This document shows, in pieces, positions 36,975 through 45,082 of a DNA stretch of 64,000 bases (positions are counted from its first letter, which is position 1; each line of letters opens with the position of its first letter). This stretch comes from Rhodoblastus sp963703385. GTDB taxonomy: Bacteria > Pseudomonadota > Alphaproteobacteria > Rhizobiales > Beijerinckiaceae. Under the pieces are notes generated by a model that saw only the letters and a program-made list of their open reading frames with translations, was not told the origin of the DNA and ran no database searches. The position numbers and the translations under genes were made by a program. Location: assembly GCA_963703385.1 (NCBI GenBank), contig OY969816.1:2418001-2482000 (forward strand), read 5' to 3'.

Positions 36975-38255
36975 TCAGTCCGCCACGGACGCATATTTGC
37001 GGCAATGTTCAAGGTAGGCGCGTTCGTGATCGACCAGAAGCGTCACGACGCTGCCCCAAAGCCAGCTTGGCGCATCCAGGGATTTGGATCGGTTGCGCAG
37101 AAGTTCGCTCTGCCATTGTTTTCTGGTTGCGCCATCCATCTGCCGACTATGCGCCTTGCCAACGATGGCGGCCAGATAGCGAGCCACGTCTATCGCTTCG
37201 TCGCGCGTCACGCGGTTCATTTCGATCTTCAGGTCCTGCGGCATGAGCTCCCGCACAAAGACGCTTTTTTCCATCAGCTTCACGGCGCGCATCCGGTTGC
37301 CGAGAAAGGGTGAGAGGTTTCTGCCCCCTTCGACGACGCGCTCCGCCTGATCGACCGGCATAGGCGCGTTCGCGGCGCGTGGGGCGGCGGCTTGCGCGGC
37401 CTCCTTCAGATCCATCAGGCAATAGTCCGGGCGTTTGCCCTTCTTGCCGCCAACTTCAAGCAGGACGGCATAGCGCAGACGGCCAAGCGAGCTGCATCCC
37501 TTCAGCCAATAGGCGGCGTCGGCCAGCTTGACGTCCGCAGCGGCGTCGCGCGAGCGCAGCAGAGTGGCGAGGTTGCGCATTTCCTCACCCGCGAAAAGCT
37601 TTTCGATTTGATGCTTTTCCGCCTTGGCGAGTGGCCAAAATCGCCGGCCCAGCGGAAGGATCGGTCTCTTATCCTCGATCCGCTCGGCCGCAAGCGTTTT
37701 CCACGAAGCGGAAGCGGCTTGTCTGGTCACCTGACGGATGGGCTTTGGCTGCTCAAAAACGCTTTCGGCGTCGAATTCCGGCTCGAAGGCGCGTTTGTAA
37801 CCCTCCATGATCTGTTCGAGCATTTTTGAGGTGGTTATCCCGGGAAGATCGGAACTGCGCGCGGCCGACGCGAGGGACAGGCCGAGCCGGATAAGGTCAT
37901 GAGCCGGATTGCCGATGACGGTTTGATCGAGGTCGCGAATTTGAATCTCGATATGGCCCGACGCGTTGGCCACAGGCCCCAGATTTCCAACGTGACAATC
38001 GCCGCAAATCCATATCGGCGGCCCATCGGGAAGCGTCCCGCTCTTCTGCCCTTCGAGCCAATCATAGAATTTTTTGACATTCCCGCGCACATAGGCGTGA
38101 GATGACCGCGACATTTTGAAATTTCGTGTTTTGTCGAGAGCCGCGCCGCGTTGGCCAGGGCGCACGAACCGGTCTTCGATCTTCATGTTGGCGCCTAACA
38201 TCCGCTCTTCAGCGCCCAGGCGAAGGTCGCCCGAATGCGCGGCTGATCCTAGCAT
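36975..38255 (-). CDS. DUF2252 family protein
   Basis: 426 residues. The family core is visible as RSSHAYVRGNVKKFYDWLEG, ICGDCHVGNLGPV, IRDLDQTVIGNPAHDLIRLG and a C-terminal HSRQMDGATRKQW. The H-x-GN-G and D-D arrangement is reminiscent of the phosphotransferase/kinase-like fold, so a small-molecule kinase is possible; no substrate is known. The ATG at 38255 is likely early; a second ATG 23 codons later (MKIEDRFVRPGQRG) is a plausible alternative. Confidence 0.85.
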   Translation of the reverse strand: MLGSAAHSGDLRLGAEERMLGANMKIEDRFVRPGQRGAALDKTRNFKMSRSSHAYVRGNVKKFYDWLEGQKSGTLPDGPPIWICGDCHVGNLGPVANASGHIEIQIRDLDQTVIGNPAHDLIRLGLSLASAARSSDLPGITTSKMLEQIMEGYKRAFEPEFDAESVFEQPKPIRQVTRQAASASWKTLAAERIEDKRPILPLGRRFWPLAKAEKHQIEKLFAGEEMRNLATLLRSRDAAADVKLADAAYWLKGCSSLGRLRYAVLLEVGGKKGKRPDYCLMDLKEAAQAAAPRAANAPMPVDQAERVVEGGRNLSPFLGNRMRAVKLMEKSVFVRELMPQDLKIEMNRVTRDEAIDVARYLAAIVGKAHSRQMDGATRKQWQSELLRNRSKSLDAPSWLWGSVVTLLVDHERAYLEHCRKYASVAD

Positions 38256-38381
38256 GGAAGTTTCGACCGTGAATGTCCCTCAAGCTTTGCAAGGCCGGCG
38301 ACAGGCGCCGGCGCAGGTCGGAAAACATCAACGGCGCGGCCGCAGGCCAGCGCGGTTTCCGTCGCAACGACCGCCGCCAGC

Positions 38382-39569
38382 TCAGCGTTCCGCCGTTTTC
38401 GCAGTCACCCTCGCCGTTTCGACCTGAGGCGGCTTGTTCTCCCAGAATGAGCCGGCGCTTGCCTTCGCGTAGCCGTAGGCGAACAGCCGGCGCATGGCGC
38501 TCGTCTCGAATCCCGTGCCCCCGCTCTCGGCGATGTCCTTGCCAATATAGCTGAGATTGAAGCCCAAACCGTCACGGGCGACGACTTTATAAGTTTGAGC
38601 AAGCACGGCTTCGGTATCGACCCTGACCATGACGCCGATGGAACGCGCCGCAATCGCGTCGGTCTTGTTGGGAACGACCTGAAAGCCGGCGTCGAGTTGC
38701 GCGTTGACGATGACATACAAATTCTGGCGGCCGCCGCGCGTCGCAATCGACTTGCCGCCAAGCAACACCGTATCCGGCAGGATAAAAATGGGCGCGGTAA
38801 CGGCGCCATCGACATGCATTTCCTGAAAGCGCCGGCCGTTGGCCGCAACATCAATGAGTTGTGGCTCGAAAACCACGGGAATACTGGCGGAAGCGGCGAT
38901 AACGTCGCGGAACAGCTTGAACGCGTCAGGGCCGCCGCTCGCCGCGATGGCGCCCATATCCCAGATCACGGCGCGTTGTGCGTCAAGATCGGTCGTGACG
39001 ACCAGAAGGCGGCGCCCCTTGCCATCCTCCCGCGCGATTTCGCGCAGCATCTCGTCGTCGACATAGCGTTCGACCATATCCCGCATGCGCCTGCTCCCGA
39101 TCAGGCCGCCTCCGAACACCGCTCCAAGAGGGCTGGTATGTTCGATCAGGTTTTGCGCCTCGCCGCTGGTGTAGATCTGCTTCAGCTTCTCGTCGTAACC
39201 CGGACCAAGAAAAGCAAAGGGAGCGATCATCGCGCCGACGGAAACGCCCGACACCACCGTGAACTCTGGACGTGTTCCAGACGCCGTCCACCCATTGAGC
39301 ACGCCGGCGCCATAAGCGCCGCCGCCGCCGCCGCCCGATAAGGCAAGATAGGTGAAGGGCTGCCCCTTCTGGACGACCGCGCGCCGCACGGCGTCCTGCA
39401 AGACGTTCTCCGGCGCGTCGGCCCAGAATTGAATGTTCCGCGCGTCGGTTGGGACCGCCGCCATCTGGTCGGCGTTGGTGAAGGGGATACGAGGCACGCT
39501 GGCGCAGGCGCAGAGCATGACTTGACACAAGGCCAGTGCGAAAAAGACGAAACTACGCCTCATTGTCAT
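38382..39569 (-). CDS. patatin-like phospholipase lipoprotein
   Basis: 395 residues from ATG 39569. A lipoprotein signal peptide ends in the lipobox VMLCAC, so the protein is probably anchored in the membrane. The patatin domain shows LALSGGGGGGAYGAGVLNGW (oxyanion loop), GVSVGAM (GxSxG nucleophile Ser) and VDGAVTAP (D-G catalytic Asp). Such enzymes hydrolyse phospholipid or other acyl esters. FETSAMRRLFAYGYAKA near the end is typical of alphaproteobacterial members. No FixJ-like promoter is evident upstream. Confidence 0.9.
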   Translation of the reverse strand: MTMRRSFVFFALALCQVMLCACASVPRIPFTNADQMAAVPTDARNIQFWADAPENVLQDAVRRAVVQKGQPFTYLALSGGGGGGAYGAGVLNGWTASGTRPEFTVVSGVSVGAMIAPFAFLGPGYDEKLKQIYTSGEAQNLIEHTSPLGAVFGGGLIGSRRMRDMVERYVDDEMLREIAREDGKGRRLLVVTTDLDAQRAVIWDMGAIAASGGPDAFKLFRDVIAASASIPVVFEPQLIDVAANGRRFQEMHVDGAVTAPIFILPDTVLLGGKSIATRGGRQNLYVIVNAQLDAGFQVVPNKTDAIAARSIGVMVRVDTEAVLAQTYKVVARDGLGFNLSYIGKDIAESGGTGFETSAMRRLFAYGYAKASAGSFWENKPPQVETARVTAKTAER

Positions 39570-39839
39570 GCGCCTTCGCGCCATTGCCGATGAGGTGGCT
39601 CTGCCAAAAAGCTGGCTTGATCCGCTCGTTTTCAGGCTGGCTGCGCGCGATGATCCCGATCTCTCCTGGTTGCGGCAAGTGCGAAAGTCAGAATTGATGA
39701 CGGCGCCTCTCCCGCGTCGGCTTGTCTGATCTAACACGCCAAACGCAAAATCACCAAGCCTGAGAGCCGATAACTGGAGCGCGGGGCCTCCGGGATCCGG
39801 TCCGCTTGCATCGACGGATCGGCTCCCGGACGCGAGAAC

Positions 39840-40367
39840 TCAGCGGCGGCGTCTTTCGAAGTCGTTCCTGAGGAACTGGATCAATTCGTTTTTCTGCCGA
39901 TCGTCGAGGCTGCCATAAAGTGGTTCGGCGGCGTCGGCGAGCTTCTTCAAGGCCACGCCCCTGGCGGTGAGGTCGTCGGCCATGGTCCGCATAAGCGCGA
40001 TATCGTTCGGGCGATTCTGCCCCTGTTGCGCGCGATCTCGTCGGATCGGGCGATTCCTGCCTTCCATCGCGTCCTTCAATTGCGCCATTCCATCGTCGTG
40101 CAAGGCCGACTGCAAGCCGGGCCAGTTCTTTTCCTGGCCGACGGTCAGACTCAGATTGGCCTTCAATTGAGCAATCCGGGCGTCCACCATATTGGCGATC
40201 TGGTTGTCCGTCGGTCCCATCATCTGTCCCGGTGGCGCGGGCGGTGAGGGAGCGCCCGCCTGGGGCGCGGGCGGTATGGGAGCGCCGGTCTGGGCGATCG
40301 AAAGATTGACGTTCGCAAAGCCTGACAGCGCGGCGCTGGCAATGCCGATGATCAGAAATTTGTTCAT
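39840..40367 (-). CDS. LTXXQ (Spy/CpxP-like) periplasmic protein
   Basis: 175 residues from ATG 40367, chosen for the GGAGAGC just upstream. The signal peptide (MNKFLIIGIASAALSGF to AQTG) is nearly the same as that of the next gene upstream. A Pro/Gly/Ala linker leads into a helical domain with the LT-x-x-Q motif as NLSLTVGQEKNWPGLQSALH and a basic middle (GRNRPIRRDRAQQGQNRP). Role as for other LTXXQ proteins: envelope-stress chaperone or sensor, unproven here. Confidence 0.72.
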   Translation of the reverse strand: MNKFLIIGIASAALSGFANVNLSIAQTGAPIPPAPQAGAPSPPAPPGQMMGPTDNQIANMVDARIAQLKANLSLTVGQEKNWPGLQSALHDDGMAQLKDAMEGRNRPIRRDRAQQGQNRPNDIALMRTMADDLTARGVALKKLADAAEPLYGSLDDRQKNELIQFLRNDFERRRR

Positions 40368-40400
40368 TTTGCTCTCCATGCAACTGGTTGGATGAGTGAG
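40295..40400. repeat. duplicated leader and signal-peptide segment, copy 1
   Basis: About 105 bp covering the 5' leader and signal-peptide codons of the LTXXQ gene; it matches 40897-41005 closely, including the phrase CAGAAATTTNTTCATTTTGC. Confidence 0.7.
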
Positions 40401-40469
40401 ACCGTCGCCGCCCGACCTTCGTCAAGATGGGGTCAAGGCTGTTTGGCAAGCCGGCTGACGCCAACGGAT

Positions 40470-40973
40470 TTAGTGATGGCCGTGGCCGCCGCCGTGGCCG
40501 CCGCCGTGGCCGCCCCCGTGGCCGCCGCCGTGGCCGCCACCGAAGCCGCCGTGGCCGCCGCCGTGGCCGCCGCCGAAGCCGCCGAAGCCGCCGACATGGC
40601 CGACATGGCCGACATGGCCGACATGGGCGACATGGCCGACATGGCCGCCGCCGAAGCCGCCGACATGGCCGACATGGCCCCCGCCGACGTGACCGCCATG
40701 CCAGCCGTGCCAGCCATAGCCGCCGCCCCAGCCGTAGCCTTGACGCCACGGATAGCCACACCAATACCAGCCCGGTCCATTCCAGGCGTTGTCATACCAA
40801 CAGTAGTTGCGGCCGCCCCAAAAAAACTGAACGTTTTCCAATGGAAGAGCCGCGCGCCCTGCCGCGCTTCCGATGGCGTTCGGTATGGGTCCGGCCTGGG
40901 CGGTCGAAACGTTGCCATTCGCAAAGCCTGACAGCGCGGCGCTTGCAACGCCGATGATCAGAAATTTTTTCAT
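40470..40973 (-). CDS. secreted Gly/His/Trp-rich repeat protein
   Basis: 167 residues from ATG 40973. Signal peptide (MKKFLIIGVASAALSGF), then an aromatic Trp/Tyr/Gly segment (NYCWYDNAWNGPGWYWCGYP) with two cysteines, then a long imperfect repeat of GGH/GHV units to the end. Metal binding or a scaffold role is possible from composition only. It shares the duplicated leader with the LTXXQ gene downstream, so one arose by fusing the same promoter/signal segment to a different body. Confidence 0.68.
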   Translation of the reverse strand: MKKFLIIGVASAALSGFANGNVSTAQAGPIPNAIGSAAGRAALPLENVQFFWGGRNYCWYDNAWNGPGWYWCGYPWRQGYGWGGGYGWHGWHGGHVGGGHVGHVGGFGGGHVGHVAHVGHVGHVGHVGGFGGFGGGHGGGHGGFGGGHGGGHGGGHGGGHGGGHGHH

Positions 40974-41005
40974 TTTGCTCTCCATGAAACTGGTTGGACA
41001 AGTGA
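40897..41005. repeat. duplicated leader and signal-peptide segment, copy 2
   Basis: Matches 40295-40400. The identity falls off sharply where the mature proteins begin. Confidence 0.7.
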
Positions 41006-41112
41006 GACCGCCGCAAGACGCGGCGGGCAATCGGCGTTCGCCAGCGCCGGCGCGTCGAGAACGCCATCGATCGCCGGAAGCTCTCGACGGCGCCTCCACG
41101 CGGGCGCCGTCG

Positions 41113-41610
41113 CTATTTTTCCGCAATCGCCGAAGCCCATTTCGGCTCGCATGTATCGGCGGGTTTCCGCTTGCCGATCGCGCCATCCGGTTCGACATGA
41201 AATTCGATGAACTTTCCATTCGTGGAGAGCCCGAGAATTTCAAAATGCTTGGGCTTTTCGCGCGGCTCGCCCAACACCTCAAAACCTTCAAGCTTTACCG
41301 CCGCGACAGCGGTGCGAGGATCGCGACAAGCACGACGCCGGTCGTGACCGTTCTTGCGTTCATGCTTGTGCTTGCGTTCGATCAGGATTGTCTCTCCCCG
41401 CCCCTTCGCGATCTCCGTGACCTTGAACTCGGAAAGTTTGCGACGGCCCTTGAATGTCGCCTCGTCGCCCTCATGCAGACCGACGAGATCCACCGCGTCG
41501 GCTCCCATATCGGCCAGATGCTTGCCGTCCTTGGCTTCGACGACAAACCGCCGGGCAAAAACGGATGTCACGGTTCCGGAGACGGCTATTTGCTTGTGTG
41601 CGTGTTTCAC
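41113..41610 (-). CDS. unrecognised soluble protein under a FixJ-like promoter
   Basis: 165 residues. The first half has a beta-rich, OB/SH3-like feel (QIAVSGTVTSVFARRFVVEA, KDGKHLADMGADAVDLVGLH, EGDEATFKGRRKLSEFKVTE), similar in style to small nucleic-acid-binding barrels. The second half is basic (ERKHKHERKNGHDRRRACRD) and ends in another beta-rich stretch. I do not recognise the family. A FixJ-like promoter at 41672-41714 faces it. Confidence 0.6.
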   Translation of the reverse strand: MKHAHKQIAVSGTVTSVFARRFVVEAKDGKHLADMGADAVDLVGLHEGDEATFKGRRKLSEFKVTEIAKGRGETILIERKHKHERKNGHDRRRACRDPRTAVAAVKLEGFEVLGEPREKPKHFEILGLSTNGKFIEFHVEPDGAIGKRKPADTCEPKWASAIAEK

Positions 41611-41671
41611 TTCAAATGCCCGTGAATCCGATGGGCCAGGATCAGCTGATCGCCCGGCGCATGGAAAAGAT

Positions 41672-41714
41672 AGATTACGACAAAGGATTTACGGCAGACT
41701 CTGGAATATACTCA
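41672..41714 (-). promoter_or_regulatory. FixJ-like box and -10 for the 41610 gene
   Basis: Minus-strand TGAGTATATTCCAGAGTCTG (box from 41714), with one extra base after TTCC, then TAATCT (41672-41677). The start codon is about 60 nt beyond. Confidence 0.55.
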
Positions 41715-41899
41715 GACCCTGTCCACCTTTCCGGTTCCGCCGTCAGCGGGCAGCGCGCATGGGTTCAGGCCCCAGGATGCAATGCAATTTAGCGGCGTGA
41801 GGCGCTTTGGCTTTTTCAGCCCGGCATTGTTCCGGACGCGGGAGCATGGACGGGACTTTGAAGCGCATCCTTGGCAACGCCACATCTGGCTCTCCACCG

Positions 41900-41946
41900 T
41901 GAGTATTTTCCGATTCTGTCGGCTCGGACATCCGTCAGGCTAAATT
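41900..41946 (+). promoter_or_regulatory. FixJ-like box and -10 for the csbD cluster
   Basis: TGAGTATTTTCCGA (41900-41913), TCTG, and TAAATT (41941-41946). With 41672-41714 it forms a divergent pair in the 533-bp stretch 41611-42143, which holds nothing else I can name. Confidence 0.65.
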
Positions 41947-42143
41947 GCACAAGGGCGAGTGGCGGAAAGTGACCGGCGGCTCGCGAGAAATGAACCAAAG
42001 ATTTGCAGGGGGAGGTCGCGCGGCGCAGAGATCGCCGCCAAGCTGCCTCTGACGGTTGAGGCGTCCGATGTGCGGAACAAGTTCGCTCGGCAGGGCGCCT
42101 CGGGATTGACCCACGAAATCATCGACAAACAGGAGCCATTGAC

Positions 42144-42326
42144 ATGGACAAGGATCGTATCGCCGGCGTCGCCAAGCAAGCCAAGGGCGCCATCAAGGAA
42201 GCCGCCGGCAAAACCCTAGGCGACGCCAAGCTCGTTGCCGAAGGCAAAAACGACAAAACCGAAGGCAAGATCCAGAACGCCGTCGGCGGCGTGAAGGACG
42301 TGCTGACGGACGCGCTGAAGAAATAA
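42144..42326 (+). CDS. CsbD-family stress protein
   Basis: 60 residues with the CsbD signature (MDKDRIAGVAKQAKGAIKEA, then GKTLGDAKLVAEGKNDKTEG). These small, charged, unstructured proteins are induced in general stress; the function is unknown. AGGAGCC precedes the ATG. It is the first of three small plus-strand genes (DUF3309 and DUF883-like follow) under the promoter at 41900. Confidence 0.9.
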   Translation: MDKDRIAGVAKQAKGAIKEAAGKTLGDAKLVAEGKNDKTEGKIQNAVGGVKDVLTDALKK

Positions 42327-42424
42327 TGCTCGGGGACGCTTGTCACGCCCTGTCGCCGCGCGCGCCGCGCGAACAGATTCGAAGTCTTCCAAGCGCGGCG
42401 CGTCATTATCCAGGAGTTTTTCCG

Positions 42425-42580
42425 ATGCTCGGTACAATCTTGCTCATCATACTGGTGCTGTTTTTCCTCGGCGCATTGCCGACGTGGCCGCACAGCGCGA
42501 GCTGGGGCTATTTCCCCAGCGGCGGAATTGGTCTCGTCCTGCTCATTGTCATCGTCTTGCTTGTCATGGGGCGAATTTAG
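42425..42580 (+). CDS. DUF3309 small membrane protein
   Basis: 51 residues: MLGTILLIILVLFFLGALPT, a short Trp/Ser/Tyr hinge, then GIGLVLLIVIVLLVMGRI. Same family and layout as the gene at 26651-26809. CAGGAG lies nine bases before the ATG. Likely in one transcript with CsbD upstream and the DUF883-like gene downstream. Confidence 0.82.
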   Translation: MLGTILLIILVLFFLGALPTWPHSASWGYFPSGGIGLVLLIVIVLLVMGRI

Positions 42581-42643
42581 CCTGGCGCGGCTCCACTTTC
42601 CACGGAAGGCGCCCGGCGTCGGCCGATTTCACAGGAGACAAGC

Positions 42644-42958
42644 ATGACCCCCAAGGTTGAAGGCGCCACAGCGGACATCGGCGCGGATCTGGCCGCCCTG
42701 CGGCGCGACATCGCGCATTTGGCCGAAGAGATGCGCGGGATGGTGGAACAACAAACCCAGGCGGCCGGGATTCACGTCTCCAGCGCGGTTGAGGACGCCC
42801 GGAGCGCGATCGCGAATGCCGCCGGTGACGCCCAGAAAAATGTCAAAGCGGCCAGCTCTCAGTTCTGGGGCGGCATCGAGCGGAATCCGCTGACCGCCGT
42901 GTTGATCGCCCTTGGCGTTGGCATGGTCATCGGCTCGCTGGGCCGCTCGCACGGATAA
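42644..42958 (+). CDS. DUF883/ElaB-like membrane-anchored protein
   Basis: 104 residues. A long amphipathic helix (ADLAALRRDIAHLAEEMRGM, then AVEDARSAIANAAGDAQKNV) precedes a C-terminal glycine-rich membrane segment (NPLTAVLIALGVGMVIGSLG). This is the ElaB/YqjD (DUF883) layout; such proteins tether to the inner membrane and some bind ribosomes in stationary phase. CAGGAGAC precedes the ATG. A weak FixJ-like half-site follows the gene near 42983. Confidence 0.72.
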   Translation: MTPKVEGATADIGADLAALRRDIAHLAEEMRGMVEQQTQAAGIHVSSAVEDARSAIANAAGDAQKNVKAASSQFWGGIERNPLTAVLIALGVGMVIGSLGRSHG

Positions 42959-43268
42959 GCGGCGGAAGACGATGCGCTTAATTTCCGACGACGCGCGCGG
43001 GGCGGGCGAGCGTTCAGTCTGGGCTACGGGGCAGCCATCAGCCGCGCTTTTCCGTCGCGCTCCATGACGAACTGGTCGTGGAGGGTCTGGACGGTTGCGG
43101 GAAGCGGAACGCGTCGTCCGAAAGGAATGGTCTCGGCCACGTCCGGAACTCCCGTTGCGCGCGAATTCAGGGCGCTTCGGGCGAATTCGAAGGGGTGGGC
43201 GGCGAATGACCGCCACCCGCCCAAAAAATCATCGGGCTCTCGTTCTGGGGAGCCGCCAAAAGGGAAGC

Positions 43269-43416
43269 TTATTTCTTCACTTGGGCGGGCTTGGCCGCTG
43301 GGGCGGCCGGGGCGGCTGCTGGGGTCGCGGGCCGGCCAAGGGCTGTTCGCGGGCGACGGCGCGGCATGCGGCGCGGCGGGCTTGGCTGGGTCGGACTTCA
43401 TGGGGCTATTGGTCAT
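43269..43416 (-). pseudogene. short Ala/Pro-rich protein, frameshifted
   Basis: From ATG 43416 the codons read MTNSPMKSDPAKPAAPHAA; after one frame change they continue as TPAAAPAAPAAKPAQVKK to a TAA at 43269. Ala/Pro/Lys tails like this occur in phasins and H1-like proteins. The call rests on composition only. The rest of 42959-43739 shows no supported gene. Confidence 0.35.
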
Positions 43417-43509
43417 GAAAGAGGTCTCACTGTGTTGGTGGTTCCAGACGGCGTAGGCCGATCCGGGCGTCACACAAAATAGATGACTGATCGCCCAGTG
43501 TTTGTGCGG

Positions 43510-43739
43510 TATTTGGCTGCTGTGAAAGCCAGTCATGAAGTTATTGCGATAAATAACGATCGCAAATGCATGAAACAATGAATTGTGTTCGCTTTTAAAA
43601 AATACAGCTTACTGCGAAAAATGATATGATAGCAATCATAATTGTCACTCAATATTAAAACTAAAATAATATTATTATTGTAATTTGGTAATATGTGTGC
43701 TATAAGCCATTTTATAACGCCGCATACGGAGTAAATAAA
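43510..43739. other. AT-rich intergenic block
   Basis: About 230 bp far richer in A and T than the rest of the window, with runs such as TTTTAAAAAATACAG and AATATTATTATTG. It directly precedes the glycine-zipper gene at 43740. No box of the FixJ type is in it. It may be a foreign promoter region or silencer target. Confidence 0.6.
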
Positions 43740-43973
43740 ATGACACACACTTTTTTTGTTCTAGCGCTTCTTCTCGGAGTCGCTTTTGCCGGAGCTCCGG
43801 CCATGGCCGGGGAACGGCTGAATGATGGATTGATGGGAGCGGGGGCCGGCGCCATTGTTGGCGGACCGGTCGGCGCGGTCGCTGGCGGCGCGGTTGGCTA
43901 TGTGGCAGGGCCATCCATTGGCCATGGGTTTCACCACCATCATCACTATCATCATTACTATCGCCACGACTGA
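43740..43973 (+). CDS. secreted glycine-zipper protein with His/Tyr tail
   Basis: 77 residues. Signal peptide (MTHTFFVLALLLGVAFAG, ending AMAG), glycine zipper (GAGAGAIVGGPVGAVAGGAV), then a tail of His and Tyr ending YRHD. It belongs to the same family as 16746, 18810 and 49196, but its upstream region is AT-rich and lacks the shared promoter element. A terminator follows at 44044. Confidence 0.7.
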   Translation: MTHTFFVLALLLGVAFAGAPAMAGERLNDGLMGAGAGAIVGGPVGAVAGGAVGYVAGPSIGHGFHHHHHYHHYYRHD

Positions 43974-44043
43974 ACCGGTTTACTCGGCCTCGGCGGGACT
44001 TTTCGTTGAGGGCGGGATTTGGCTACGCGCCATGCAGAAAAGG

Positions 44044-44065
44044 GCCGCCGACTGGCGGCTTTTTT
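44044..44065 (+). terminator. rho-independent terminator
   Basis: GCCGCC and GGCGGC pair around GACT, followed by six T. It closes the glycine-zipper gene at 43740. The stretch 44066-44316 shows no supported gene. Confidence 0.8.
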
Positions 44066-44316
44066 CGTTGTGCGATCGTCCCGCTCCATCGCGAAAGGAT
44101 CGCGCTCAAGCCAGAGCCGCGACCTCGACCGCCATGGCGGGAAAAGCGTCGCGGGCGCCGACAAATCTGCCCGCCACCTGCATGGCCTGACGGATGTCGC
44201 GCGCAACCGCGACGCGTATCGGATTACCGCCGCTGAAACTGCGGTTGATCGGATCGAATGCGATCCAGCCCGACGCGCTTGAAACCAGGCGTCACTGGAA
44301 TGTTTCACATTCAGGC

Positions 44317-45015
44317 TCACGGTTTGGCAGTCGGTCCCGCGCGGAGCGTATCGAGCAAGGACTTTGCCGCAAGTTCCGATGACGCGGGATTTTGCCCAGT
44401 GATCAGCCGCCCATCGACGACGACGTGGGGCTGCCAGTCGCCAGCCTTCGAATAAATTCCGCCGTTTGCCTGAAGCATCTCCTCGACAAGAAAAGGAACG
44501 ACCTCGGTCAGCCCGACCGCCTGCTCCTCGCTGTTGGTGAAGCCGGTGACCTTCCGGCCTGCGACCACGGATCGCCCCTGCGGCGTTTTCACATGTCGGA
44601 GGACGCCTGGCGCATGGCAAACGGCGGCGACCGGCTTGTCCGCCGCAAGCGCGCCTTCGATAAGCGCGATGGACGTCTTGTCCTCCGCGAGATCCCAGAG
44701 TGGACCATGGCCGCCGGGATAGAATATCGCGTCGAAATCTTTTGGGGAAAGGTCGCCCAGTTTGAGCGTGTGGGCCAGCGCGGCTGTCGCCGCCGCGTCT
44801 GCTCTGAAACGCCGGGTGGCGTCGGTCTGCGACTGCGGCGCGTCGCTTTTCGGGTCTTCCGGCGGCTGTCCGCCGAGAGGCGAAGCGAGCGTGACATCGG
44901 CGCCCGCATCCACGAACACGTAATAGGGTGCGGCGAACTCTTCCAGCCAGAATCCGGTCTTCTGGCCGGTTGCGCCAAGTTTGTCGTGGGAGGTCAGAAC
45001 CATCAGAATTTTCAT
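44317..45015 (-). CDS. DJ-1/PfpI-superfamily (Hsp31-like) protein
   Basis: 232 residues from ATG 45015. MKILMVLTSHDKLGATGQKT and FVDAGADVTLASPLGG at the N-terminus, FDAIFYPGGHGPLWDL in the middle, and the nucleophile elbow AAVCHAPGVLRHV with the conserved Cys. These belong to the Hsp31/HchA-like branch of the glutamine-amidotransferase superfamily, which includes glyoxalase III, chaperone and deglycase-type activities. The exact activity cannot be chosen from sequence. Likely a cytoplasmic stress protein. AGGAGTGG precedes the start. Confidence 0.88.
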   Translation of the reverse strand: MKILMVLTSHDKLGATGQKTGFWLEEFAAPYYVFVDAGADVTLASPLGGQPPEDPKSDAPQSQTDATRRFRADAAATAALAHTLKLGDLSPKDFDAIFYPGGHGPLWDLAEDKTSIALIEGALAADKPVAAVCHAPGVLRHVKTPQGRSVVAGRKVTGFTNSEEQAVGLTEVVPFLVEEMLQANGGIYSKAGDWQPHVVVDGRLITGQNPASSELAAKSLLDTLRAGPTAKP

Positions 45016-45082
45016 GTCCACTCCTGCGAGGTTGGGGCGGCGCTCCTCAAGCCGCCGCATCACGATGACGCGTCGATCCACG

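Noticed and set aside
40470..40730. GCCGCC/GACATGGCC tandem repeats as a CRISPR or regulatory array
   Set aside because: They are codon repeats of the Gly/His tail of a secreted protein, with no spacers of constant length.
42983..43020. Possible FixJ-like promoter (TTAATTTCCGA with CAGTCT)
   Set aside because: The GAGTA half is missing and no supported plus-strand gene follows.
43024..43578. 184-codon minus-strand frame
   Set aside because: It crosses the AT-rich block, lacks a ribosome site and matches no family; only the short Ala/Pro segment inside it looks gene-like.
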